The notes below the pieces were generated by a model. The model saw only the letters and a list, made by a program, of their open reading frames with translations. It made no database searches and was not told where the DNA came from. 64,000 nucleotides of DNA from Halorhabdus salina (GTDB lineage Archaea > Halobacteriota > Halobacteria > Halobacteriales > Haloarculaceae), in the NCBI RefSeq assembly GCF_013839425.1, contig NZ_JACDNP010000003.1, forward strand, positions 1 through 64,000, given 5' to 3'. Position 1 is the first letter of the stretch, and each line of letters starts with the position of its first letter. A program made the translations under genes and the position numbers. Below, piece after piece: positions 18,355-28,618 of the stretch.

Positions 18355-20604
18355 CTAGTCGCCGCCGAACAGCCGTTCGAACAGCGATCTCGATCGCTTC
18401 TGTTCGGCCAGGAGCACCGAACAATCGACGTCCTCGGCGATATCGATCACGACTGAGCCCCGGACGAGCCGTTCGAGAAGGCCGCGTTCGGTCGCGCCGA
18501 CGATCACCATCGTCGCGTCCGTTGCGGCGCTCTCGATGGCCGTCTCGACGTCGCCGGTTTCGATCCGGAGTGTCGCGTCACTGAGACCCTGGCTTTCGGC
18601 CCACTCTTCGAGGAATGCCTCGCCTTCGGCGTGGTCGTCGGCGACGTGCAGCAGCGTCACCTCGCTGTCGTACTCGGCCTGCAGGAGTTTGGCCGTCGCA
18701 GCGCTCAGTTCGGAGTCGGGGCCGCCGGCAGTCGGGACGACCACTCGCGAGGGATCGAATCCACGATCGCGGAGCACCAGCACGTCGCAGGGAAGGTCCT
18801 GGGTCACTTCGTCGAAAGCGCCTTCGATCCGGCCGGGTGCGCCGTGGGAGTCTACGCCCCAGCCCATCACAACCAGATCGGCGTCGTGGTCGGCGGCGGC
18901 GTCGAAGATCTCCTCGAAGGACTCGTGGGAGATGATCGTATGGGTCTCGACCGGGACGCCCTCGGTCTCGGCGTCTTCGCGGGCGGACTCGAGCAGTGAC
19001 TGGCTTTCTGCGTCGAGGGTTTCGATGTGCTCGGCGCCGTACTCGAGGGGGGTCTGATCCGGCACGGTGACGATGTGGACGACATCGACCGACCCTCCGC
19101 GTTGGCGGGCGATCGCGCTCGCCAGCGAGATCAGATGGCTCTCGTGTTCGGGCTTTGCCAGCGGGACCATCACCCTGTACTCGCCGCCGTCGGGCTGGGC
19201 GGTCCGGGCCGCTGACACCGCCGGTTTTGGGAGTTGCTCCGACCGATCGAGGACGTACTGTGACAGAATTCCGTGCTTCGTCGCGCGTGTTCGAGCGTAC
19301 GCCAGGTACCAGACAACGCCAAACGCGACGAACGCGGCGGCCAGCACGATCTCGATCGGTTTCATGAACGCGATGAGTCCGAACGACGTCACAGCCCCCA
19401 GGATCGGCACCACTGGATACCACGGTACCCTGAATTCGGGGTCGTATTCCGGCGTATCGGCCTCGCGCATGACGATCAGCGCGATATTGAGAAGTCCATA
19501 GACGATCAGGTGGAGAACGCTCCCGGCTTTGGCGAGTACCTTGACGTTGCCGATGAGGATGAACGCGACGATGAACCCGCCGGTCACGGCGATCGAGCGG
19601 TACGGCGTCGCAAAGCGATCGTGGACGTCGTTGAGCCAGGCGGAGATCAACTTGTCCCGCCCCATCGCGAAGTTGATCCGCGAGGACGCCAGGATCGACG
19701 CGTTCGCCGAGGAGGCCGTCGCCAGGAGCCCGGCGAACGTCAGCGTGCCGACCCCGAGTGCGCCGATCCCGACGGCACCGAACGCGACCTCGGCCACGTC
19801 GAGGACCGGTCTGTCGGTGACGGCCGGGCCGAGCTGTTCCCAGTTGACCACGCCCATCAGCATCACCATGATGATGGCGTACATCACCGTCACGATGGCG
19901 ACACTGCCGATGATCGCCAGCGGGAGGTTTCTCCCCGGATTCTTGATCTCTTCGGCGACCGTCGTGATCTTCGCGAACCCGAGAAACGAGACGAAGACGA
20001 GCGCTGTCCCCGGCAGGATCGAGCCGGTCCCTTTCGGGAAAAACGGCTGGAGCGTCGACAGATCGGCCTGGAGAAACCCCAGTACAGAGAAGACAGTCAG
20101 GATACTCACGAGTAGGATGACGATAATATTCTGGAGTCGCCCCGTCTCTTTGGCCCCGACGTAGTTGACGAGGACGAACGCAACACCGGCCAGCAGCGCA
20201 CCGATCTGGATCTGCGTGAGAACGAACGACCCGACTGTGATGGTCGGGAGCGGGACGAACGTCGAGAGATAGTCACCGAACCCCAGCGTGTAGAACGCAC
20301 TGGCGAAGGCCAGTCCCATCCAGTTGCCCATGCCGGCGATCGAACCGAACAGCGGGCCCAGCGCGTGATTGACGTAGAAATAACTCCCACCTGCTTTCGG
20401 CATCGCCGTGCCCAGTTCCGAAGCGGACATCGCCGTGAACATCGAGATGATCCCGCCAGCGACGAACGACAGCGCCACGGCGGGACCAGCCTTGGCTGCC
20501 GCTTGACCGGGTAACACGAAAATCCCCGCCCCGATCATCGTCCCGACGCCGATGGTCAGCGCCGCCAGCGGCCCGAGGTCTTTGGCGAGTTCTTCCTCGC
20601 TCAT
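18355..20604 (-). CDS. APC-family amino acid permease fused to two USP domains
   Basis: The first ~430 of 749 residues form an APC permease with about twelve membrane helices. The diagnostic first helix reads [19 protein letters not shown], and [15 protein letters not shown] follows near residue 68. Two universal-stress-protein domains follow. One runs from about residue 465 ([20 protein letters not shown]). The second, from about 615 ([14 protein letters not shown]), ends with [19 protein letters not shown], a nucleotide-binding-loop-like motif. The substrate is not shown by the sequence; amino acid or cation transport regulated through the USP domains is an inference. It overlaps the upstream USP gene by 4 bases and has a paralogue at 21115-23478. 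Confidence 0.88.
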   Translation of the reverse strand: MSEEELAKDLGPLAALTIGVGTMIGAGIFVLPGQAAAKAGPAVALSFVAGGIISMFTAMSASELGTAMPKAGGSYFYVNHALGPLFGSIAGMGNWMGLAFASAFYTLGFGDYLSTFVPLPTITVGSFVLTQIQIGALLAGVAFVLVNYVGAKETGRLQNIIVILLVSILTVFSVLGFLQADLSTLQPFFPKGTGSILPGTALVFVSFLGFAKITTVAEEIKNPGRNLPLAIIGSVAIVTVMYAIIMVMLMGVVNWEQLGPAVTDRPVLDVAEVAFGAVGIGALGVGTLTFAGLLATASSANASILASSRINFAMGRDKLISAWLNDVHDRFATPYRSIAVTGGFIVAFILIGNVKVLAKAGSVLHLIVYGLLNIALIVMREADTPEYDPEFRVPWYPVVPILGAVTSFGLIAFMKPIEIVLAAAFVAFGVVWYLAYARTRATKHGILSQYVLDRSEQLPKPAVSAARTAQPDGGEYRVMVPLAKPEHESHLISLASAIARQRGGSVDVVHIVTVPDQTPLEYGAEHIETLDAESQSLLESAREDAETEGVPVETHTIISHESFEEIFDAAADHDADLVVMGWGVDSHGAPGRIEGAFDEVTQDLPCDVLVLRDRGFDPSRVVVPTAGGPDSELSAATAKLLQAEYDSEVTLLHVADDHAEGEAFLEEWAESQGLSDATLRIETGDVETAIESAATDATMVIVGATERGLLERLVRGSVVIDIAEDVDCSVLLAEQKRSRSLFERLFGGD

Positions 20605-21041
20605 GTCTCACCGGGGTCTTTCGGGAGTGTGATGACGGGTCGATCCGCTTGTGAGACTAGCTTCAGCGTGGTGTCACCGGAGAGAAACTGGATGAGTCTG
20701 TTGCCACCGCGCGTCTGGAAGGCGATCGCACTCGCGTCGATCTCCTCGGCCGCCTCGAAGATGGCCTCGACCACGTCCCGCCGGTAGGCGGTGTGGTCCT
20801 CGGCCTCCGGAAACACCTCCCGGACGGCGTCGTAGGCCGCGGCGGCGGTCGCCTCGGACTGCTCGACGGGCGTCTTATCGGGGACGCCCTCGCCCTTCTC
20901 GACGACGTGCATGACCGTCACGCCGTCAGGATCGTAGGGTGCAAGCGCCCGTGCCGTCGCCAGTGCATCGTCCTCGCTGGCGACCGGCAACAGGACGTGT
21001 GCAAGTAGCGACCGCTCGCCTGGATCGTGCTCAACGCTCAT
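20601..21041 (-). CDS. Universal stress protein (UspA family), stand-alone
   Basis: The 146-residue USP begins with [20 protein letters not shown] and ends [15 protein letters not shown] plus DRPVITLPK, the region that forms the nucleotide-binding edge in UspA proteins. It is coupled by ATGA overlap to the APC-USP transporter downstream. The start at 21041 is chosen because a TATA-like element lies 26 bases upstream and the preceding codons are arginine-rich noise. Its counterpart in the second unit is at 23475-23921. Confidence 0.88.
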   Translation of the reverse strand: MSVEHDPGERSLLAHVLLPVASEDDALATARALAPYDPDGVTVMHVVEKGEGVPDKTPVEQSEATAAAAYDAVREVFPEAEDHTAYRRDVVEAIFEAAEEIDASAIAFQTRGGNRLIQFLSGDTTLKLVSQADRPVITLPKDPGET

Positions 21042-21062
21042 AGCCGGTTTCTTCCGGGCCCC

Positions 21063-21072
21063 GGAATAAAGG
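21063..21072 (-). promoter_or_regulatory. TATA-like element before the USP/APC-USP pair
   Basis: On the minus strand CCTTTATTCC is centred about 26 bases before the ATG at 21041. That spacing fits leaderless transcription. It suggests the downstream copy of the duplicated transporter unit can be expressed on its own. Confidence 0.5.
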
Positions 21073-21114
21073 GGTTCGGTGTCTGACCGGTATCGGAATC
21101 GAAGCCCCGTTCTC

Positions 21115-23478
21115 TCAGCTCTCCAGCCGGCGCGCGATCGCTTCCCCGATCGACAGTGGCGATTCTTCCGGGCCACGCGCGACGGCGACCGTCCGGTCGG
21201 TCTCAGCGGCAACTCGCTCGGGCAGCGAGCCAAACATTGCCTGGGCAAGCGCACTCGATCGCGTCGCACCCACGCAGATCGTTTCGTACTCTCCAGCGAT
21301 CGACAACAACGTCTCCTTGACGTCCTCGTCGACGACGACCCGCGTCTCGTCCGGGTCGTCGATCCCGGCCTGCTCGATCACGGCCTCGACGAGTTCCTCG
21401 CCCCGCTCGGTCGCCGTGGACTCCTCGCCATCGCCCGGCGGCTGGACGTTGCACACCGTCACCGTCCCGTCGGTTGCGGCCGCGTACTCCGTGCCGCGGC
21501 GGGCGGCGACCGGCGCGTACGGTCCCTCGCCGGCCAGGACCAGGACGTCGCCGCCGGCCCGCTCGCCGCGCTTGACGAGCGTCACGTCACAGGACGCCCG
21601 GCTGACGATCGGATCGACGGTCGAGCCGAGGACGTGCTCGCGCCGGCCCCGGGGACCGGCCCAGCCGACGACCACCTGATCTGCGTCCTCTTCCGCGATC
21701 ATATCGAGGACGACTGACCCGGCCTCCCGGCCGACGATCGCCCGCGTCCGCAGGCCCACGTCTAGGTCCGCGGCGATGTCGCGGGCGGCCTCAAGAAGCT
21801 CTTGTTGGCGCTCGACGCGTTCCTCCTCGAAGGTCAGATCCTGGGCCAGGGAGGTCTGGTCGGGCACCTCGATGACGTTGATGGCGACGATCTCGCTGTC
21901 CTCGTGAGTCCGAGCGCTGGCGGCCGCCAGGCGGAGCAGGTCGCGCTCGCTGGCGGGGTTGGCCAGCGGGACCACGACGCGGTAGGTCCCGTCGCCGTCC
22001 GCGGCGGTCGCCGGCGCCGGGGCGATTGCCTCCCCGACGAGCGTCTCTGAGGGCGCACGGTCTCGCGCGTAGAGGTAATACCAGGCGACGCCGAACGCGA
22101 CCAGTACGATCCCGATCCCCCCGACGACCGTCAACTGGAACGGACTCGTCACACTCAGGCCGCCGACGGCGAGCGTGTACGGGACCATCCTCGTGGACAT
22201 CTGGATCAACACGCCCACACAGGCCAGCCCCCCGAGAATCGGCACGACGGGGTACAGCACCGACGGAATTCGGAACGTCGGTTCGTAGGAGTCGGGGTTG
22301 GCTCGCCGCAGGACGACGACCGCGACGTGGACGAGGGCGTAGGTGACCAGGTACATGAAGCTCGCTACTTCCGCCAGGGTCCCGACACCGACGCCGATGC
22401 CGATCAACACCAGGGTGAGGATACCGGTGACGGAAATCGCGCGATACGGCGTCCGGAAGCGATCGTGTACTTCGTTGAGCCAGTCGATGAGAATTTCGTC
22501 CCGCCCCATCGCGAAATTCACCCGGGCGGCCGAGAGGATCGACGCGTTCGCACTCGAAACGGTCGCCAGGACGGCTCCGAGGATCATCACCGTCCCGCCG
22601 ATGGCCGCGAGCAGCGACGATGGGACCGAGACGAACGGGATCGCGGACGCGAAGCCGGGGAGGATCTCCTCGGCGGCGAGTTTGACGGGCACTTCCGAGG
22701 CGGCCAGGACGTCAAGCGGAATCGTCCCGGTCGAGACGAACATGACGCCGACGTAGAGGATCGTCGGCGTGACGACCGACGCGATCATCGCCAGTGGCAG
22801 GTTCCGACTCGGGTTCTTGATCTCCTCGGCACTCGTGGCGATCACCTCGAAGCCGATGAACGTGACGTAGACGGTCCCGACGGTCGCCGCGACCGCCGGC
22901 CAGCCCTCGGGATTGAACTCCCCGATCGACGGGCCGCTGAGCAGGCCGAGCGTGAGAAAGCCCAGGATGAGTCCGACCAGTGTGATGACGATGACGTTCT
23001 GAAGACTGCCGGTCTCCTTGACGCCGTAGTAGTTGACGCCGGTCAGCAGCGCGGCCATCACCAGCGCCGCGACGGTCTTGCCGAGGCCGCTCATCGACGC
23101 GAGGAAATCGACGTGGGGCGTCAACAGGGGGAGGAGATACTGGCCGAACCCGAGCATGTAGAACGCGGAAGCGAAGGTCAGGCCGGCCCACATCCCCCAG
23201 CCGACGATACTCCCGAAAAAGGGCCCGAGCGCTCGATTGACGTAATAATAGCTGCCACCGGCTTTGGGCATCCCTGTAGCGAGTTCCGACAGCGAGAGGG
23301 CCGCCAGCAGCGAGACGACCCCGCCCAGTGCGAAGGAAATCATACTCGCCGGCCCGGCGGCCTTGGCAGCGATGCTCGGCAAGACAAAGATGCCCGCGCC
23401 GATCATCGTCCCGAGACCGATCGTGTAGGCCTCGAGAAAGCCAAGGTCACGGGCGAGTTCCTGGTCGGCCTCGCTCAC
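21115..23478 (-). CDS. APC-family amino acid permease fused to two USP domains (paralogue)
   Basis: This 787-residue protein has the same architecture as the gene at 18355. The APC part covers residues 1-~445, with [20 protein letters not shown] at the first helix and [18 protein letters not shown]. Two USP domains follow (from about residue 495, [20 protein letters not shown]; and from about 635, [15 protein letters not shown]). The second USP keeps [20 protein letters not shown]. It is coupled by a 4-base overlap to its own stand-alone USP gene. It is probably a tandem duplicate that has diverged considerably. Confidence 0.88.
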   Translation of the reverse strand: MSEADQELARDLGFLEAYTIGLGTMIGAGIFVLPSIAAKAAGPASMISFALGGVVSLLAALSLSELATGMPKAGGSYYYVNRALGPFFGSIVGWGMWAGLTFASAFYMLGFGQYLLPLLTPHVDFLASMSGLGKTVAALVMAALLTGVNYYGVKETGSLQNVIVITLVGLILGFLTLGLLSGPSIGEFNPEGWPAVAATVGTVYVTFIGFEVIATSAEEIKNPSRNLPLAMIASVVTPTILYVGVMFVSTGTIPLDVLAASEVPVKLAAEEILPGFASAIPFVSVPSSLLAAIGGTVMILGAVLATVSSANASILSAARVNFAMGRDEILIDWLNEVHDRFRTPYRAISVTGILTLVLIGIGVGVGTLAEVASFMYLVTYALVHVAVVVLRRANPDSYEPTFRIPSVLYPVVPILGGLACVGVLIQMSTRMVPYTLAVGGLSVTSPFQLTVVGGIGIVLVAFGVAWYYLYARDRAPSETLVGEAIAPAPATAADGDGTYRVVVPLANPASERDLLRLAAASARTHEDSEIVAINVIEVPDQTSLAQDLTFEEERVERQQELLEAARDIAADLDVGLRTRAIVGREAGSVVLDMIAEEDADQVVVGWAGPRGRREHVLGSTVDPIVSRASCDVTLVKRGERAGGDVLVLAGEGPYAPVAARRGTEYAAATDGTVTVCNVQPPGDGEESTATERGEELVEAVIEQAGIDDPDETRVVVDEDVKETLLSIAGEYETICVGATRSSALAQAMFGSLPERVAAETDRTVAVARGPEESPLSIGEAIARRLES

Positions 23479-23921
23479 GTGTCCTCACCCCTCGCGCCCT
23501 CAGACTCGTCTTCCTCACCGCCCGGAAGCGCGATCACGGGCCGGTCGGCTTCCGTGACCAGCCGAAGCGCCGTATCGCCCGAGAGCAGCTGGACGATCCG
23601 ACTCCCGCCGCGGGGCTGGAAGGCGATGGCGGTGGCGTCGACGTCCGCGGCGACCGCGAGCACGCCGTCGACGACGTCCGCGGCGGCGACGGTCTCACTT
23701 CCCGCGTCCGGGATGACCGCCCTGAAGGCTTCGAGGGCGTCCTGGCCGTGTTCGCGGGCCTGCTCGGGCGAGAGGATGTCGATGGCGTCCGCCGTGTGTT
23801 CGATCACGTAGACGACCGTGACCTGGTCGAACTCGTACGCCTGGAGCGCCCTCGCGGTCCGCGTGGCGTCTGCCTCGTTTGCGACGGGGACGACGAGATG
23901 CTCCGTCAGCGAATCCGTCAT
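23475..23921 (-). CDS. Universal stress protein (UspA family), stand-alone
   Basis: The 148-residue USP begins LVVPVANEADATRTARALQA and carries AIAFQPRGGSRIVQLLSGDT near its end. It is the counterpart of the USP at 20601 and precedes its own APC-USP partner. Overlaps of 4 bases on both sides place it in the middle of a translationally coupled trio. Confidence 0.88.
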   Translation of the reverse strand: MTDSLTEHLVVPVANEADATRTARALQAYEFDQVTVVYVIEHTADAIDILSPEQAREHGQDALEAFRAVIPDAGSETVAAADVVDGVLAVAADVDATAIAFQPRGGSRIVQLLSGDTALRLVTEADRPVIALPGGEEDESEGARGEDT

Positions 23922-24259
23922 CGATCCACTCCTCCATTGTCACGGACGTCGCCCAGCCGCGTCCAGTGCAACGACTCGGCCCCGTCGACATGTCGCTGCT
24001 GCATGACGTGAAAGAGCACCGGGTGGTCAGCCCCCCCGGGTGGGTACATGCGGACGAGTGCGTAGGTGCCGTGGGATTCGACATTGATTATCTCCCCGTC
24101 GGCCTCTGCTTCGATTCGGTCTGCCAGTGACGGATCGAGCGATTCGAGGCGGCGCGTGGCGTACGATCGAACCGCCCGGAGTCCGGCCGTGTCGAGTCCG
24201 TCGAGTTGCTCTCGAAGTTGCGCCGAGAGTTCCCGGTCGGACGCCGGATCGTCGGTCAT
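23918..24259 (-). CDS. Conserved small soluble protein heading the transport operon
   Basis: The 113-residue protein has an N-terminal helical half (DRELSAQLREQLDGLDTAGL and RSYATRRLESLDPSLADRIE). A beta-rich C-terminal half follows (GTYALVRMYPPGGADHPVLF), ending with HWTRLGDVRD. I recognise no named family. The ATG at 24259 lies 26 bases after a TATA-like element, which makes this the probable first gene of the minus-strand unit. Its stop overlaps the USP start. Confidence 0.7.
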   Translation of the reverse strand: MTDDPASDRELSAQLREQLDGLDTAGLRAVRSYATRRLESLDPSLADRIEAEADGEIINVESHGTYALVRMYPPGGADHPVLFHVMQQRHVDGAESLHWTRLGDVRDNGGVDR

Positions 24260-24280
24260 ACGCGACCTAGCCGCGTGACG

Positions 24281-24290
24281 CGATAAGTAT
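24281..24290 (-). promoter_or_regulatory. TATA-like element of the USP/APC operon
   Basis: On the minus strand ATACTTATCG is centred about 26 bases before the ATG at 24259. The element sits in the divergent gap shared with the Lrp/RCK regulator. Confidence 0.55.
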
Positions 24291-24446
24291 CCACCGCAAA
24301 TGTATCGATACAGCACCTCTCCGTCCATAAATTACCGGAACGGTTCCCAAATCTCTTCTGAGTCCGTGTCGGTGTCGATATTCGGCGGAATGCCGGCGCG
24401 ATCGGCGATCGAATCAGCCGCGGAATGACGAAATCCCAAACGACGT

Positions 24447-24454
24447 TCATATTG
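24447..24454 (+). promoter_or_regulatory. TATA-like element of the Lrp/RCK_C gene
   Basis: TTCATATT lies about 27 bases before the ATG at 24478, consistent with a leaderless transcript. Confidence 0.5.
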
Positions 24455-24477
24455 GATTCCGGATTCAATCGCGACGC

Positions 24478-25221
24478 ATGGCAATCGAAATCGATTCGGT
24501 GGACGAACAGATTCTGTATTTCCTGGCCGAGGAGGCACGACACACTTCGGCACCGGACATCACCGAGCACGTCGACGTCTCGGCGCCGACCGTGCGCAAC
24601 CGGATCCGGCGTCTCGAAGAGGCAGGCGTCATTCAGGGGTATCACGCCAACATCGACTACGGACAGGTCGACGGCCGGCTCACCAACCACTACGTCTGTT
24701 CGACGGGCGACCGGGATCGGGAAGAGTTGGCCCGGCGGGCCCTGGAAGTCTCTGGCGTCATCAACGTCCGGGAGATCCTGTCAGGACAGGGCGACCTCCG
24801 GATCGAGGTAGTCGGCACGAACACTGATGACCTGACGCGCATCGCTCAGGATCTGAATTCGCTCGGCATCCGCGTCGAAGACGAGGATCTCGTTCACCGG
24901 GAGTACTTCAGGCCGTACGCGCCGTTCGGCCCTCGCGAGGCGGAACCAGTCTCACCTGTTACCGGTGTCGCCGGCCTGACGGGCGACGCGAACGTCGTCG
25001 AGTTGCTCGTCGAAGCTGACGCGCCGATCGTCGGCCGGACGCTCGCGGAGGCCAACGAGACGGGACTGCTGACCGCCGACCTTCTCGTCGTGCGGATCAA
25101 CCGCGACGGCGAGTCGATCTCGCCGACGGGGGAGACGACCATCGAAGCGGGCGACTTCGTCACGGTCCACTCGCGATCGGGCGTCTCCGAGGAGACGCTG
25201 TCGGCGTTCAGAGGACAATGA
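24478..25221 (+). CDS. Lrp/AsnC-type regulator fused to an RCK_C (TrkA-C) domain
   Basis: The 247-residue protein combines three parts. The first is an AsnC-type winged helix (residues 1-60, VDVSAPTVRNRIRRLEEAGV as recognition region). The second is a RAM-like ligand-sensing segment (about 60-145, VREILSGQGDLRIEVVGTNT). The third is a C-terminal TrkA-C domain (about 170-247, DAPIVGRTLAEANETGLLTA and ETTIEAGDFVTVHS). It lies divergently from the transport operon and upstream of trkA-trkH. An inferred role is transcriptional control of K+ uptake in response to a ligand bound by the RCK_C domain. Confidence 0.85.
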   Translation: MAIEIDSVDEQILYFLAEEARHTSAPDITEHVDVSAPTVRNRIRRLEEAGVIQGYHANIDYGQVDGRLTNHYVCSTGDRDREELARRALEVSGVINVREILSGQGDLRIEVVGTNTDDLTRIAQDLNSLGIRVEDEDLVHREYFRPYAPFGPREAEPVSPVTGVAGLTGDANVVELLVEADAPIVGRTLAEANETGLLTADLLVVRINRDGESISPTGETTIEAGDFVTVHSRSGVSEETLSAFRGQ

Positions 25222-25310
25222 TCCGGTGATTCCGATGACGCGCCACGGTCAAAGGGAAAACACACTTCCGAGACGCGGAAATAGCTCGGGACAATGATGG
25301 AGGTGCGCGG

Positions 25311-26657
25311 ATGCGCGTAATCGTCATCGGCGCGGGCGAGGTCGGCTCCAGTGTCGCGGCTAGCCTCTGTGACGAACACGAGGTCGTCGTCGTCGACGTC
25401 GACAGCGACCGCGTCGACGCCCTGACCTACGATCTGGACGTCCTGGCGATCGAGGGCGACGGGGCGGCGATCGAAACCCTCCGGGACGCCGGTCTGGAAT
25501 CGGCCGAGCTACTCATCGCCGTGACCGACGACGACGAGACGAACATCGTCTCCTGTGGCACCGCCAAGACGATCGACGACGTCACGACGATCGCCAGAGT
25601 CCGCAACACCAAGTTCCTCGATACCTGGCAACACGCCGAGGGGGCACTCGGTGTTGACGTCATGGTCGGGACGAATCTGCTGACGGCCCGCAAGATCGCG
25701 AGTATCATCGGGCTGCCGGCCGCCCGTGACGTCGATAGCTTCGCCGACGGGACCATCCAGATGGCCGAGTTCGAACTCGCGGCCGACAGCCCGGTCGCCG
25801 GCCAGACCGTCGCCGAGGCCGACCGCTTCGCGGACCTCACCTTCGCCGCGGTGCTGTGTCCCGATGAGGACGGGGACTGCGAGGAGATCGTCATTCCCCG
25901 TGGCGACACAGTGCTCGAAGCCGGCCACGAGGTGATCGTCATCGGGACCGACGAGGCGGTGACGGCGTTCAGCCACGACGTCGCGCCCGACGACGACTAC
26001 CACGACGTGTTGCTCGTCGGGGGCAGTTCGGTCGGCCACCAGACCGCCAGGCTGCTCGAAGAGCGCGGAATCAGAGCCAGGCTGATCGAGCGCGATCCCG
26101 AGCGGGCCCAGACACTCGCCGAATCGTTGCCAAAAACGACCGTCCTCCAGGCCGACGCCACCGACAGGGACTTTCTCGAACGCGAGCACATCGACGACGT
26201 CGACGTCGTCGTCACGACGCTGGAGTCCGACGAGCAGAACCTGCTTGCCGGCCTGCTCGCCAAACGCCTGGGGGCCGATCGGGCGATCGCCGTCGTCGAG
26301 GACCGCTCGTACGTCTCGCTGTTCGAGACCGTCGGGATCGACGTGGCGGTCCAGCCCCGCGAGGTGGCCGCCGAGGAGATTACGCGGTTCACCCGGGAGG
26401 AGCACACCGAGAACGTCGCCATCCTCGAGAGCGACCGGGCCGAGGTCATCGAGATCGAGATCGACGACGACAGCGTCTTCGCCGGCCGGCCGATCCGCGA
26501 GGCGGCCGGTGACCTACCCGACGGCGTCGTGGTCGGAGCAATCACCCGGGACGGGGAGTTCGTCCGGCCGCGCGGTGATACCGTCGTCGAGGTGGGCGAT
26601 CACGTCGTCGTCTTCGTCGAAGCTGACGTGTTGACCGACACACTCGCCCAAATATGA
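25311..26657 (+). CDS. trkA: TrkA K+ uptake regulator, two RCK modules
   Basis: The 448-residue protein is a full-length TrkA with two Rossmann-plus-RCK_C modules. The first NAD-binding motif is VIVIGAGEVGSSVA (residues 2-15). The second is VLLVGGSSVGHQTARLLEER near residue 230. RCK_C domains sit at about 145-215 and 370-448. It would form the cytoplasmic gating ring of the TrkH whose gene overlaps it by 4 bases. A TATA-like GAAATAG lies about 27 bases before the ATG. Confidence 0.93.
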   Translation: MRVIVIGAGEVGSSVAASLCDEHEVVVVDVDSDRVDALTYDLDVLAIEGDGAAIETLRDAGLESAELLIAVTDDDETNIVSCGTAKTIDDVTTIARVRNTKFLDTWQHAEGALGVDVMVGTNLLTARKIASIIGLPAARDVDSFADGTIQMAEFELAADSPVAGQTVAEADRFADLTFAAVLCPDEDGDCEEIVIPRGDTVLEAGHEVIVIGTDEAVTAFSHDVAPDDDYHDVLLVGGSSVGHQTARLLEERGIRARLIERDPERAQTLAESLPKTTVLQADATDRDFLEREHIDDVDVVVTTLESDEQNLLAGLLAKRLGADRAIAVVEDRSYVSLFETVGIDVAVQPREVAAEEITRFTREEHTENVAILESDRAEVIEIEIDDDSVFAGRPIREAAGDLPDGVVVGAITRDGEFVRPRGDTVVEVGDHVVVFVEADVLTDTLAQI

Positions 26658-28183
26658 CCGGCTACGTTCGGGTCGACTGGCGGGCCAGCCTCTCGCTGAC
26701 CGGGCGTGTCCTGTTGTACCTGGCGGTGCCGCTTTTCGTGCCCGTGGTCGCGGCACTGCGCTACGGGGAGGGGTGGACACCCTTCCTCGTCACCATCGCC
26801 GTGACGACGGTCGTCGGCTACGGCCTCTCCCAACTCGACGACGACCACGACCTGGGGGCCCGCGAGGGCTTTCTGATGGTCGCAGCGACCTGGCTCGCGG
26901 TGGCACTGGTCGGGACGATTCCCTATATTGTCGCCGGGTGGGGGACGGGATCGACGCTCGCGGACCCCGTCAACGCGCTGTTCGAGTCGATGAGTGGGTT
27001 CACCACGACCGGAGCGACAGTGATGGGTGACATCGGGGTCGAAAACCACTCCCACGCTCTTCTGCTGTGGCGACAACTGACCCAGTGGCTCGGCGGCATG
27101 GGGATCGTCGTCCTCGCGGTGGCGATCCTGCCCGAACTCTCGGTCGGTGGCGCGCAGTTGATGGACGCCGAAGCGCCCGGCCCCGGCATCGAGAAACTCA
27201 CGCCACGGATCGCCGAGACGGCCCGCGTGCTATGGATCGCCTACTTCGCGTTTACGGTCGCCGAGATGGTCCTCCTGTACGGCCTCCATCTGGCCGGATT
27301 CGCGCCGGAGATGACGCTGTTCAACGCGATCTCCCACGGTCTGACGACGCTGCCGACGGGCGGGTTCTCGCCGGAAGCCTACTCGATCGAGGTCTTCTCG
27401 GCAGCTGTCCAGTGGGCGATCATCCCCTTCATGGTCGTCGCGGGGACGAACTTCGCGCTGTTCTGGGGTGTGTTGCGCGGTGATCCGCTTTCCCTGCTCA
27501 GAGACGAGGAATTCCGCTTTTACACTGGCGCGATGGCGACCCTGACGGCTGTCCTGACGGTTGTGCTGTTCGTCGGGCCGAGCCTGCCGGGGACCGGGCT
27601 CGCGGGCGTCGAGGAATCGCTTCGACACGGACTCTTTCAGGTAGTTTCGATCGTCACCACGACGGGGTATGCGAGTTTCGACTTCAACGGCTGGACGGCG
27701 ACCGCCCAGTACCTCCTGCTCTTTGGGATGTTCCTCGGGGGCTCGGCGGGCTCGACCGGCGGGGCGATCAAGATGGTCCGCTGGCTGGTGATCGCCAAGT
27801 CGATCAAGCGGGAGCTGTTCACGACGGTCCACCCCGAGGCAGTCAAACCGGTTCGACTCGGGGGTCGGGCGCTCGATGAGAACTCCATCCGTGGTATTCA
27901 CGCCTTCACACTGCTGTACATCGCGCTGTTTTTCATCAGCGTCGTCGTCCTGATGCTCGATGCTGGCCGGATCGGCATGCAACTGGAAGTCCTCGACGGT
28001 ATGAGCGCCGTCGCCGCCACGATCGGCAACGTCGGGCCGGGCTTTGGCGTCGTCGGCCCGATGGAGAGCTACAAACTGTTCCCCGACACCTCGAAGCTCC
28101 TGATGGTCTTCTTGATGTGGATCGGCCGCCTGGAGATCTTCCCCGTGCTCGTCCTGCTGACGCGAGCGTACTGGCGATCGTGA
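26654..28183 (+). CDS. trkH: TrkH-type potassium uptake protein
   Basis: The 509-residue protein is the channel partner of the overlapping trkA. The four pore loops can be read: FESMSGFTTTGATVMG, HGLTTLPTGGFSPEA, VVSIVTTTGYASFDF and MSAVAATIGNVGPGFG. It differs clearly from the other TrkH in this window, so the cell has two non-identical Trk systems side by side. Confidence 0.93.
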   Translation: MTGYVRVDWRASLSLTGRVLLYLAVPLFVPVVAALRYGEGWTPFLVTIAVTTVVGYGLSQLDDDHDLGAREGFLMVAATWLAVALVGTIPYIVAGWGTGSTLADPVNALFESMSGFTTTGATVMGDIGVENHSHALLLWRQLTQWLGGMGIVVLAVAILPELSVGGAQLMDAEAPGPGIEKLTPRIAETARVLWIAYFAFTVAEMVLLYGLHLAGFAPEMTLFNAISHGLTTLPTGGFSPEAYSIEVFSAAVQWAIIPFMVVAGTNFALFWGVLRGDPLSLLRDEEFRFYTGAMATLTAVLTVVLFVGPSLPGTGLAGVEESLRHGLFQVVSIVTTTGYASFDFNGWTATAQYLLLFGMFLGGSAGSTGGAIKMVRWLVIAKSIKRELFTTVHPEAVKPVRLGGRALDENSIRGIHAFTLLYIALFFISVVVLMLDAGRIGMQLEVLDGMSAVAATIGNVGPGFGVVGPMESYKLFPDTSKLLMVFLMWIGRLEIFPVLVLLTRAYWRS

Positions 28184-28229
28184 AACGTGCGGGAATACTT
28201 TTGTCGTGAGGGACTAATTCCCAAATACG

Positions 28230-28479
28230 ATGCCTCGGGTCACCAACGAGGGCCGGGTGACGATCCCGACGGAGATCCGCGAAACCCTCGGCATTGAACC
28301 GGGCAACGAGATTACCTTCGAGCGCACAGCGGGGGGGCTACGAGATTCAGAAACAAGCGCCGAAGACCGACACGGACGCCGACCCGTTCGGGGTGTATCG
28401 CGGTTTCGCTGACAGTGACGAGACGATGCTGGAACGAATGGGTCGTCTCCGTGGGGAGTCGTCTGGGGATCGACGCTGA
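28230..28479 (+). pseudogene. Frameshifted AbrB-type antitoxin-like protein
   Basis: The first frame encodes a SpoVT/AbrB DNA-binding domain (VTNEGRVTIPTEIRETLGIE). After a run of seven G (28331-28337) the continuation YEIQKQAPKTDTDADPFGVY lies in the next frame and ends at 28479. Removing one G rejoins the frames into an ~82-residue protein of the usual VapB/MazE-like layout. The disruption may be real or a homopolymer sequencing error. A vapC-like remnant follows. Confidence 0.75.
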
Positions 28480-28549
28480 TAGCCTGATCACGTTCGACGA
28501 TGGCTTCTACGGGTCGTACTTTCCCTCCCTGTCCGTGTCCCCGACTTGA
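28469..28549 (+). pseudogene. Remnant of a VapC-like PIN toxin C-terminus
   Basis: A short frame encodes ADSLITFDDGFYGSYFPSLS and then stops. This resembles the last ~25 residues of VapC PIN-domain toxins, where a loop of the type DxLxTFDxxF precedes the end. No upstream part of a PIN domain is present, so most of the toxin gene appears deleted. The assignment is from a short motif and is tentative, but its place directly after an AbrB-type antitoxin supports it. Confidence 0.45.
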
Positions 28550-28618
28550 GCTGATCGGTCGGACAGTCGCTTCGCTGGCAGGCAAACGTCTATTCCGATC
28601 CGGGCCCAACGGCAGGAC

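Noticed and set aside
22327-23811. A 494-codon plus-strand frame opposite the second APC transporter
   Set aside because: It is a shadow frame rich in Asp/Arg/Gln/Glu; the minus-strand frame has clear membrane helices and family motifs.
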